Assembly: GCA_032718565.1 (NCBI GenBank)
Contig: JAVGVS010000549.1
Location: 1-64,000 of the forward strand
Reading direction: 5' to 3'
DNA length: 64,000 bases
Source: Distichodus sexfasciatus
Taxonomy: Eukaryota; Chordata; Actinopteri; Characiformes; Distichodontidae
Under the pieces are notes generated by a model. The model was given only the letters and a program-made list of their open reading frames with translations, did not search any database and had not been told where the DNA came from. Made by a program: the position numbers and the translations under genes. Shown here one piece after another: positions 33,601 through 45,600 of the stretch (positions within the stretch are counted from its first letter, which is position 1; each line of letters begins with the position of its first letter).

Positions 33601-36600
33601 ATTCTTAGACATAATAGCATTTCTGTCACACTTCACTTTCTGAACCTTTTGTTCAGTTTCAGCAAGAGCTGCTTTTCTAAATTAACAGAGTCTATCCGGC
33701 TTCATTTGGCTCCATTTTGGCTTCTTTGTCTCCAAATCTTCAGTCTATAAATTAGTTTGTGCTCCACTGTGTAGTAACTCCAGACACCTGTGCCTGCTGC
33801 TGCAGCGGAGTTTATTCTTTGTTTACGTCATAGATTAATTGGCGCGGTCGCGATTGCACAGCCTTATTGGCTGCAAAGATGCAGATGAAAGGTTTGAATA
33901 TTAATTCAAATTGTGGGCGTACTCAGTAGCGACTTTTGATTTTATAAGTAGCGAAGTAGATTACATGGTGTAAATTGTACTCAAGTACAAGTAAAATTAC
34001 ACACTTGAAAAACTACTCATAAAAGTACAAGTACCCAAAAAATCTACTTAATTACAGTAACATGAGTATTTGCAATTCGTTACTTCCACCCCTGTTAAAA
34101 TAAAATCGTCAGACGTGAGATGTTTGTTCAAGCGTGTGTTATGTTTGCCTTTTGAATAATGAGTCAGCAGCAGAGCATGACATCCCGTAAATGGTCTTGT
34201 GTGGGTCAAGCTGGTGAAGTAAGACCCCTTGGAACTTTATCTACAGTCTGCAGCTCACAATCAGAGGAAATGGAGGCTTTGGCTTAAACTTGCAGCTGGG
34301 CCGGTCAAACACACACACACACACACACACACTCCATCAGGCAGAATTTCTCTGTGACTGCTGTGTTTATATGCTCATCTCAGTTCATAAATAACCTGTT
34401 CCCCTCAGCCTCACACTCCTAAAGCTTTCAAACAGAGTCTAAAGTGTGTGTGCTGAAGAGAATCTTGTGTGTGTTTGCTTCAGTCTGCTGACAGAGGCCG
34501 ATGCAGGGCACACAGAGTTTACGGACGAGGTTTATGAGAACGAGAGCCGGTTCCCGGGTGGAGAGTGGAAGCCGGCGGCGGAACCGTACACCGACGTGGT
34601 GAGTGGGTCGGAACTCTCAACACCACACAGGAAAAATGTCTAAACCGCTCTCACTGATTACACTCTCATTACAGATCAATGCAGAGTTACAGCACTGGGA
34701 AACGTTTAGCGCTAAAACAAAGAGCTCCTAAAGCTGCATATGAGGAAAAAAGTTTCTGACATATTTCAAGACCTCAGAATTTGTTTCAAATTCCGATGTA
34801 CCAATGCCTTGTCACAAGCACACAAACTACACTATGTCTTTACAGCAACGACCCCGTCTGAATAATAATAAATTATATTGTGGCTATCCAAAGATAAAAA
34901 GCATTTCTGCTGGAAGTCATTTCAAGACCACACACAAAGACATCTTCACTCAAAGTCAAAAGTCAAAGTAAACTTTGTCAGCTCTGCTATATGCTGTGCA
35001 AGTATACGGAGAGATGAGATGACGTGGCTCCAGTTTTAACAGTGCAAAGAACAAGGAACAAAGAACAAATAAGGCACATAGAATAAGCAATATATAAAAA
35101 TAGAATATAAAATATACACTTTAAACTAGAAGCAGAAAGAGAGACAATTATGGTGCGGAACTCAACCTACAATTAGGGTCTTGGAGGTGTCTTTTGCACT
35201 GAATGTGCATGAAGTCAGTAACAGTTTCAACATAAAAGAATTTATACTGACAGTCTATGAAATAAAACAGTATCTTTTATAAAGTCTGAGCTGACAATCA
35301 AGTCGGATCTAGTATGTGCAGATATTGTAACAGCAGTGGAGAACTAGAGTCTGTGCAATACTTTCAATAATTTGTGCAGATATTAGTCAGTGAGAAAAAG
35401 TGACCAGTGATATGTACAGCAATGTTCAATGTCCAATAGTTGTCTGTATATTTGATATCTGCCAATACGATACAAAGCCGATACAGTCTCTGAGTCTTTT
35501 TTAAACAAAAACCAGAAAATTATGTTTTAAAAATACATGATTGAGATTATTCTGTTAGGTTTAAGGAAATACTTGACTTAAATACAGTTTTCTTAACTAA
35601 AACAACACAATAATTACACACCCATATGTATATTCTAAATTATTTATTATTAAAATAACATCTAATAAATTATTCCTTTAAACACAGTTGTGTAATTTAG
35701 TGACGGTCCCTAATCCTGCAGCGCTAAAACCATCACGAACACAGAGATTGTGAGTGAGAGCTGGTGTTGTTAAGGAAATTATACAAATTAGTGTGTTGCG
35801 TTGCTTGTTCTGCTCATTGTCATATCAATATGTACGGATTAGCGCCAGTGTCGGACAATAAACCAGTTTTACCGCAGAACTAATTGAGTGTGTGTTTTGA
35901 GTTACTTTCATCAAAATAACTGCGGAAGTAGAACTTGGCATTGTAAAATGCTAAACTGTAATGGAGGGCGATGTGGTGTAGCATAATGACGGTAGACATT
36001 ACACTCTGTATGAAATAACTTTTACTGGCACAAAATGATGCTCTTGTGCCAATTACATTACTGTAATTGTATTACTATTATAACCCATCACCGCCAACAC
36101 CGCGTATGATTTCTCAACTTTCCTTAATTTGTTGTATTTAGAACATTGAATAGGGTTCATATGTCTTCACGCTGACCTGCTGCATGATAACATCAGTAGA
36201 GCCCAGTTTTTATTAGTTTGTTTCTTACCGTCGTGTTGAATGTCGAGCTTTGCTCAGGACAGCTGCTGTAATTTGACGCTGTTGTCTGCACCATGAGCGA
36301 GCCGGTCAGCTTTCAGAACACAGCTGTCCGTTTAGACTGTTTAATTACTCCAGCCCAACATGTTTGCTGTGTACAGAATGGTGAGAAGGCCCCGAGCAAG
36401 AATGAGATTGAGTGTCCTCCGGGCTGGCAGTGGCTTCAGGAGTGGAGCTTTGACAGCAACAGGGCTGTAGATGAGAAAGGTAAGAATTTGAGAGTCAGAA
36501 ATGAAGATCTTCTCCCACAGATCATTGGTACCTCTCTTACAGATCTCTCTCACAGATCTTTGGTACCTCTCTCATAGATCTTTGGTATCTCTCTCACAGA

Positions 36601-39600
36601 TCTTTGGTACCTCTCACAGATCTTTGGTACCTCTCTTACAGATCTCTCTCACAGATCATTTGGTACCTCTCTCACAGATCTTTGGTACCTCTCTTACAGA
36701 TATCTCTCACAGATCTTTGGTATCTCTCTCACATAACTCTCTCACAGATCTTTGGTACTTCTCTCACAGATCTTTGGTACCTTTCTCACAGAACTCTCTC
36801 ACAGATCTTTGGTACTTCTCTCACAGATCTTTAGTACCTCTCTTACAGATCTCTCTCACAGATCTTTGGTACTTCTCTCACAGATCTTTGGTACCTCTCT
36901 CACAGATCTTTGTTATCCCTCTCACAGATCTTTGGTACCTCTCTTACAGATCTCTCTCACTGATCTTTGGTACCTCTTGCACAGATCATTGGAATCTCTC
37001 TCACAGATCATTGGCACCTGGTGAGCAGTGCCCGGGGATGGTATCTTGCGCATGAGTACCTCAGTGGTACCTTTACCGGTCTGGGGCTTGAACCGGCTGA
37101 CACTCAGATCACATTACGCTACCAGCTGCCCCAAAACCCAGATGAACTTTCGCAAACGAACTGTTTGCTCAGATTGTTTGCGTTTCTGTTTAAATTGTTT
37201 CTCTACTCCTATTTTTTTTATCTAAAATTTCCTTTTTAAGCAATTTTTATTCTATTCCTGTAAACAAACTTGCCTTGCCACTTAATACCGGGTCTGTTTA
37301 ATACCCGGTTTCGGTACCCATCCCTAATAATGACCTATGCCAGACAGTGACCAGCTTTGTGTTATATTATTAAGTCATGTACTATATTTATGGCTGATTG
37401 TGTGTAAGAGGAGATAGGGTGTGATTTAAGAACGCATTTAATTAAAGCTATGTTTGGTGGGATCAGGTTGGGAGTACGGCATCACCATCCCCCCTGGCGA
37501 CAAGCCCAGCTCCTGGGTCGCAGCGGAAAAGATGTACCACGTCCATCGCAGGAAGAGACTGATCCGACCACGCAAGAAGATCTCAAACGCCCCTGTCGTA
37601 GAGGTGAGGAGCTGAAATTAAGATATTCTCTTTAAGAAGAAAACTGCCAGCAAGCACTCACGCTAATTTGATTGCATGCATTTTACGGTTGGGGAATATT
37701 ATACTAGATGAATGTCTTAATTATCTTGAGAACAAATTTAAGAAAAAGCTAAATGGTGAAAATTTGAGAAATATATAATGGTGAATGAGGCCCATTGTTC
37801 ACAAGTGATGAGCTGTGTTCACACTCAGTGATTCATGATACACTCACTTTTATGTCACACAGACAGTAAGTAGATAAGCATTCCGACTGGTGAATCAGGG
37901 TTAGTGGGCTGTAGAATTGCATGAAGACCAGGGGTGGAAGTAACGAATTGCAAATACTCACGTTACTGTAATTAAGTAGATTTTTTGGCTACTTGTATTT
38001 TTATGAGTAGTTTTTCAAGTGTGTAATTTTACTCGTACTTGAGTACAATTTACACCATGTAATCTACTTCGCTACTTATAAAATCAAAAGTCGCTACTGA
38101 GTACGCCCACAATTTGAATTAATATTCAAACCTTTCATCTGCATCTTTGCAGCCAATAAGGCTGTGCAATCGCGACCGCGGCAATTAATCTATGACGTAA
38201 ACAAAGAATAAACTCCGCTGCAGCAGCAGGCACAGGTGTCTGGAGGTACTACACAGTGGAGTACAAACTCATTTATAGACTGAAGATTTGGAGACAAAGA
38301 AGCCAAAATGGAGAAAATGGAGCCAGACGAAGCCGGATACTCTGTTAATTTAGAAAAACAGCTTTTCTTTCATTATATTAACAGCGTTTAGTCCCCTAGT
38401 GGCGGGGAGGGTGATTAGCGCTTGGGACCATTCCTCTTTTCTCCTCTTTCATCCTTTCTTTTTGTCATCCCTCCGTTTTTTATTTAACACTAGTTCAGCT
38501 ACATCAACTTTCATCAGTAGAGACAGCTATAAGCAACCTTTATCATTTTCTCACCACTTTATCCTTTGCTACTTTTTGGCAGACAGTTTTTCCAGGAATT
38601 CTTCCAGTCTTTGCTTGGTGACTCATTTGCCGTATTCTTCTAAAGTCTTTTACTTGTGCTGTCTTGTTAGACCGTGGGGTTTTGTACTGACAAATTGACC
38701 ACATGATTCAATCATGTTGTAACAAAACCACAGTGCACCTGGATTCATAATTCTAACCTGTTTTCTTTCCTACTGTCTTCTTCATGTCCTACCAGAAAAA
38801 GGAATTAGGTGACGGCTGGGAATATTCCTCGCTGATTGGCTGGAAGTTCCACAGGAAGGAGCGTTCCTCCGATACTTTCCGGCGCAGACGCTGGAGGAGG
38901 AAGATGGCCCCTTCTGACAGTGTGGGAGCGTCAGCCATCTTTAAACTGGAGGGGGCGTTGGTGAGGATGTTGGCCCTCATTCATTAGCCCTTCTTAAAGG
39001 GGAACTCTGGCACATTTGAACCTATATTCTTCCCATTTCTTATGTCAAAGTTAATGTCGTTTTTGTGCCACTAATGAGGCTGTAGATATATTTCTTAGCC
39101 CCGTGCAACACAGCCAGGAGCCAGACTTGCTGCTACAGCAATATCTCCACCAATGTAGCACCAAGGTAGTTCATTTTTTGACAACCGACAGTACTCAAAG
39201 ATCGTTAACAGCAGAATATAGGTTCAAACGTACCAGAGTTCGCCTTTAAAAATGAAATCTTATGCAGTTTTCGCTAAGATTCTGACATACACCAGTCTTT
39301 TCTTATTTGATATTTGCTTTGAAGTGAGAACAGAATCTACAAATGCTGAGGAGCTCCCCTACACAAATTTTATTGCATGACTGCTTGCGCAAAACTGCAT
39401 TTACACCATTTAGCAGACGCTCTTATCCAGAGCGACATCCAATGGGGGTAGTGCTGGAGGTAGGAGTCGAGCATCCTCACCACTAGACCACCACCACCTT
39501 AATGGGTTGTCATCTGTGCTATATTTGTATATATTTATACTTTTTAAAGCTCTTGATTCTTGTAAGAACAATTTTTTAAAAAAATTATTATTACAGGGGC

Positions 39601-42600
39601 CTTCAAACTTTTTCAGTCCAAGGACTTGGCTGAGAGAGACAGTGAGCACGGACACCCACCCCAACCTGCCCCATTTACGCCTGATATTCATTTGCATATT
39701 ATATTGATATGACTTACCATTACTTATGGAACCTAGTAGAGGTCGACCGATATTGTTTTTTCAGGAAATCTCTGTCAAAACTCCTGTGTGAATGTGATGT
39801 GAGTGACAACAAGGCTTCAGCGTTGATTGGTTACTACTCGTGTGACATATAGCCAATCAGAGACTGTTGTGGGCGGGACATTAAATGAAGCAGTGAGTCA
39901 AGAGCAAGACAGAAGAGACGGCAGTGGAGACACAGTAGCGCACCTTGTAATTAGGGGGCAGCTGGTGGCGTAGCGGTAGGCTGTTCGCCCTGTGATCAGA
40001 AGGCTGCAGGTTCGAATCCAGTAAAGTTACTACTGACGTACTCATGAGCAAAGTACCGTCCCCAAGTACTGCTCCCCGGACGCTCGTTAGCTGCCCACTG
40101 CTCCTTCACGGATGGGTTAAATGCAGAGGTCACATTTGGTTGTGCTGTGGTGTGTTCACAATGACAAATAATCACTCACTCACTTTCAATTACTTAATAT
40201 CGATGATGGTCAAAAATAAACACCGATACCGATAATCGGGATAATAATATCGGCCTCCGATAATCGAATGACTCTTAGGACCTGGTGTCACACATACACA
40301 AGTCTACCTACACTCCCCTGTATATATGTAAATAGAACGATAAATTATAAGTAACATTAGTGCTTCAGAAGAAATAATTTGGCAGACCCCCTGCAGTACG
40401 TCCATGGACCCCCTAGGGGTCGCACACACCAGTTTGAAGACCAGTGCGTTAGCATATGAGGCCCATTGTCATCAGCTATCAAATGAATGCCAGGGAAAAC
40501 CTATTCAAAATTCCTCGCATGACTAACAGTGAATTTATTAGACTTTTAATATCATCGCTGGTAACGCATAACCTTCTTTAACTCTCAGACACAGTTGTAG
40601 AGTAATTTTCAGACAATGTTCAACTTTCACCAAGTGTCTCTTTCTTCTGGTCACTGTTTTTGGCTTCTAGGGGGTTGACATTGATGAGAAAACCAGCAAA
40701 AAGGACGCAGCCAAGCTTTTTGGTGCCAACACTCCCACAGTTTCCTGCAGTTTCAGCCGTGAGTAGCCTCGCTTCATACCACCTAATTAAAGCCTGGTGC
40801 TGCAGATTCCCGCTGCTGATTTGGTATCGTTCCCACACACCACTCCCTTTCCTCTGAGGAAGTCTGGACCTCTGGAAACAAGCTTGATTAAACAATATTT
40901 AGAGGTGCCAGTTTAGTGCACGGTAAAAAGCCATTTAAGGGAGCACTCTCGCATTCCCCTTAACTGGGAGATTTTTCCTATTCTGGCTTTACATAGCGAA
41001 ACTCCAAAAATTGGAGAGTTTATATTCACTGACTGTTCTCTGGAGATTTTATTTACAGTTTGGCATTTGTGATGTTTACACTACTCTACTGGAGAGTTTA
41101 TGAGTTGTGTTTGATAACCTTTGATTCGTCCGATACAAGAGTCAGTGTCTCTTTACACTTACCATTACTATTTTATAATGACTTTCCTGACTGTAGTGAG
41201 TGTAAAAACTCACTTTAAGTGCTTCCCAAATTTGGAGGTGAGACCCCTGGGGGGGAAAATGACATTAAAATGAACTGAAAGCGCAGGCGTTTCTCTGTCA
41301 TTCGTGGCGTCAGATGAGCGCAGACCTTTCTGCTTATTGGAGTGAATCAGAGCATCCACATGGGCATTTGTGTCCTGTGTTTGGTTGGCTGCGCATTCAG
41401 GTGACTGCAAGCAATGTTTCTCTGGTGCCAATTTCTGCCGAAATCCAAACGAACGCAAACTAGCAAAACGTTGCTATATAAAAAAAAACCCAACTTATAA
41501 TTATAGAGGGGCTTAGGAGCGTTATAGGGTGTTTACGTGTTTAGTTCTATTGTGCGTGTTCTAGTGTGTACAGAGATTTTTTAACTGAATGTCGTTTTTA
41601 ACTGAACTAAAAAAAATAAACATATAAAAAAATATGCGTTTATAAAAATACGTGTAAACAGGCCCTTAGTCTGGTCCTTGGGACAAAAGCAGTTGAAAAC
41701 CCCTGCTCTATAAATATTGATTTAGTTTATGTGCAAAAATAGCAAGCCGATAAAATCCCTGCTCCTTTAAATTGTGTTATGTTATAATAGAAGGACTTCC
41801 TAAAATTACACTCATTCCCTGACTTTGTACTGTATTTTCTAGGGTCCTACATGTACCATCTCAGAGTGTACGTCTATCAAGCCAGAAACCTACTTCCTAT
41901 GGACAAGGACAGCTTTTCTGGTGAGGAAAATAAAATAAAAGTATTATTTTCAAATGAATTTCCCAAAACCCTCTGCCTTTCATATGCTATCAATGTTGCC
42001 ACTTGTTGCTCTGATTTGTTTGTTATTTTTCCCATGTGTTCCTGCAGATCCCTACTGCCACGTGTCTTTTCTCCATTTAAGCAAGACCACAGAGATCATT
42101 AACGCCAACCTCAACCCCACATGGGACCAGACGCTGATCTTTAACGACATTGAAATCTACGGCGACCCGCAGACCGTCGCCCAAAACCCGCCCAATGTAG
42201 TCGTGGAAATTTTTGACAGTGATCAAGTGGTACGAATCTACACATTAACATTTTTAGTAACAGGTTTACAAAGTGTACGTGAAAGTGAAAGGAAAAAATG
42301 ATGCACAATACATTGCAGGGAAAGGACGAGCCCATGGGCAGGTGTACTTGTCCCCCAGTGGTCAAATTAAACCCCAGCGCACCGCTCACCCCAAAATTGC
42401 TGTGGTATCCCGCCACTATGAAGGGACGAAGCGCCGGACAGATGCTGCTGGCGGCTGAACTTCTGCTGAAAGATAAGGTACGCTATTATTTGTATAATAG
42501 CAGGACATTTAATGTATCTAAGACACACGCACAATAGAACTAAACACGTCATCCATGGACGTCTTAAGACCTATTTTAGTGGGGCTTTAGCCACCCTAAA

Positions 42601-45600
42601 AAGTTTCTAATCCCCCCTATAACTGTTGGTGATTTAGAATTTTTTTAGTCGAAATAAATAATAATAGGCCTACAAAAATTTCGGGGTGTGCATAGCGCAT
42701 ATGCCTAACCTTAACCCTAACCACACCCCTAGGGACTAAGCCCCCCTTTCTTTCAATCCTAGTGAGGTCCTTGATGTCATCGTTTTTAAGAAACCTGTAT
42801 TTTCACTAACATTAATTATGAAATATAATTATCACAAAATAAGAACAGGTGACGTAAATGAGCTCGACTCCACTAACGCTACTGTATTTACAGCAGTTAG
42901 TTACAGCCCAGGGTTCGCCGGATAATTCTTGCGTTATCGCTGCTGTGCATGCTGATTCATTTTGCAGTTGGTAATTTGCCGCTGATGTCAGACTCAAATG
43001 AGCTGTTGTGTTCAGGCCAATGAGTCGGAAATGCCGCTGGTTCCACCCAGAAGGGGGGAGACGCTGTACATGGTGCCTCAGGGGATCAGACCTGTTGTGC
43101 ATCTCACGGCAATTGAGGTAAAACACCAACAGACACGTCATCTCCTTCGGCCGCAATGGGGAAGAGAGGTGTAATCTTTTACAGTCAGCATTTCCTTTGT
43201 GTGTGCGTGTGCAATACAGATCCTTGCCTGGGGTTTGCGGAACATGAAGACATATCAGTTGGCTCCTGTATCCTCCCCTAGTGTCATTGTGGAATGTGGA
43301 GGTCAGACCATTCAGACTGGAGTCATCAAAAACATCAAGAAAAACCCAAACTTCCCGGGATCTGTCCTGTTCCTGAAAGTGGTACGCGTTAATATTTAAA
43401 ATAAAGTTACAAAGTAAAAGCTTGAAAAGAGTGAAGCCAGAGTAACGTTTATTCTTAAAAACTTTCTAAGCAAAACCTGGAGAATCCGACCTTTTCCTTA
43501 TTATGTTAAAAGTAGAGATGTACAATTGTATTTGAATCTAATTCAGATGCCAATACCGATGTCAGTGTCTGATTCATCAGACCAATGCTTAGAATTTCAC
43601 GATATTTTCAGCCAATATTTTATGACGCATTTATTATATGTTATTGTATGCTATCAGTTTCCCTGAGGGCAGCTTGGGGTTAAGGGTCTTGCGCAGGGTC
43701 CCAGTAGTGGTAGTGCTGGAGGTAGGAGTCAAATCCATGAACTCTCGTTCCAGATGCAGTGTCCTAACCACTAGAGCACCACTAATTGGGCAGTTGTTAG
43801 CATAACGGTTAACGGTTGGTCTCGTAACCCGAGATTCGCTGGTTCACGCCCTGGCTCGGTAAGGGTACCACTGAGGTACTCATGAGCAAACACTGACAAA
43901 ATGCTGCTCACTGCTCCTTCAAGGATGGGTCAAATGCAGAGGTCACATTTGGTTCTGGTGCACTGTGTGCTGTCCTGTGGTGTGATGTGTTCACAATGAC
44001 AAATAATCACTCAGTTGAATGAATTGCAGAATAAGGATCGATGAATGAGACTCGTTGTTACTAGAGTTGGCTTATGAACCGATACATACTGTATAACAGA
44101 CAGTGTTGGGGAGTAACGGAATACATGTACCGGCGTTACGTGTTTAGAATACAAAATATGAGTAACTGTATTCCATTACAGTTACCGTTTAAATAGGTGA
44201 TAATTAGAATACAGTTACTTTGTTGAAATAAATGGATTACACGGCAGCCTTTTCCTGCTTCATATGTTAGGCTATCCCCTCTCTATCCTCTCTCTAATTT
44301 TGGTAATTCCACGCATTGCCGGAAACCCAAACAAAACACGCAATAAGAGGCTCTAATGTAAGCGTCCTGTTAATGTTGGTGGTCAGTTACACAATAGACC
44401 CGGAGCCAGCACAACAGAGCCAGCAGTGCCCGGGCAGGAATGCATTTCTTACTCGGAAATTTTATCTTTGCTCCTTTAGAGTAAATATGTTGTTTATTCA
44501 GGGAGATTTGGGCTCAACAGCCAATTGGTAGAGAAAAACCAACAAGAATTTGCAGGATGTGATTGCTATATTCACGTAGTTGTAAAAAGCATGACAGTAT
44601 ATTAAGTAATCCAAAGTATTCAGAATACGTTACATTGAGTAACTTAACGGAATACGTTACAAACTACATTTTGGGGCATGTATTCTGTAATCTGTAGTGG
44701 AATACATTTTAAAAGTAACCTTCCCAACACTGATAACAGAATAATCTCATGTCATGTATTCAGACATTTTTAAAGCATTATTTTCTGTTTTCAGTTTAAA
44801 CAAGACTCGGGGTGTTGTCACATATAGTCCTCTTTAAAGGAACCGAACCCAGTCCTCTAGAAGTGGTCCAAAAAGTGGACCAGCAGAAAGGGAACTCGGT
44901 TCTACTTATGTTCACACTGTGAGTTCATTTGAAAGGGGACTCAGTTCTCTTCCTGGTCCACTTCAGCTCAGATGGGGCCTCAGTCCTTTTTGCTGTTCAT
45001 ACTTAATTCTTATGGCTCTCTCAGACCTTTACTGCTTTGCATTCTGGGAAGTTTTCACTTCAAACAAAAACTGTCGAAGCGAACCAGAAGCGCTTTGCGT
45101 TCATAAGGTGCAAGTTAAACGAACCGTGCCGCGAACTGAAAGCGAACCCGACTGAGACCACCTTCCGATGTGGTCTCAGTTCGGTTCGTTTCAGAGGGGT
45201 CTGAGGGTGTTTTCACATATACAGTAGTCATCTTTAAAGGAACCGAACTCAATCCTCTAGAAGTGGTCCAAAAAGTGGACCAACAGAAAGGGAACTCGGT
45301 TCTTTTTATGTTCACACTGTGAGTTCATTTGAAAGGGGACTCAGTTCTCTTTCTGGTCCACTTCAGCTCAGATGGGGCGTCAGTCCTTTTTGCTGTTCAT
45401 ACTTAATTCTTATGGAGCTCTCAGACCTTTACTGCTTTGCATTCTGCCTTTTTTTACTTCGAACAAATACTGTTGAAGCGAACCAGGAGTGCGTTGCGTT
45501 CAGAAAGCGCGAGTTAAACGAACCGCGCCGCGGACTTAAAGCGAACCGGACTGAGACCACCTCCCGATGTGCTCTCAGTTCGGTTCATTTCAGAGGGGTC

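Larger units (their letters stand above)
34484..38960 (+). other. myof: myof exons 27-30: nested DysF domains (to residue 1096)
   Basis: Exon 27 gives LLTEADAGHTEFTDEVYENE and SRFPGGEWKP. Exon 28 gives CPPGWQWLQEWSFDSNRAVD. Exon 29 gives GWEYGITIPPGDKPSSWVAA then EKMYHVHRRKRLIRPRK. Exon 30 gives GDGWEYSSLIGWKFHRKERS then SDTFRRRRWRRKMAP. The paired W..W and R-rich strands are the DysF-N / DysF-C arrangement in which one DysF domain is inserted in another. Every Trp/Arg stacking motif is present. Confidence 0.9.
39594..40444. mobile_element. Outer hAT-like element hosting two levels of insertion
   Basis: Left ACAGGGGCCTTCAAACTTTT and right CACCAGTTTGAAGACCAGTG are imperfect complements. No target duplication seen. 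The element at 39737-40277 lies within it and contains a SINE. Confidence 0.5.

Noticed and set aside
36501..37055. 184-residue open frame (SLTDLWYLSHRSL repeats)
   Set aside because: It is the translation of a minisatellite in intron 28. The repeat unit simply lacks stops in this frame, and there is no start or splice context tying it to a protein.
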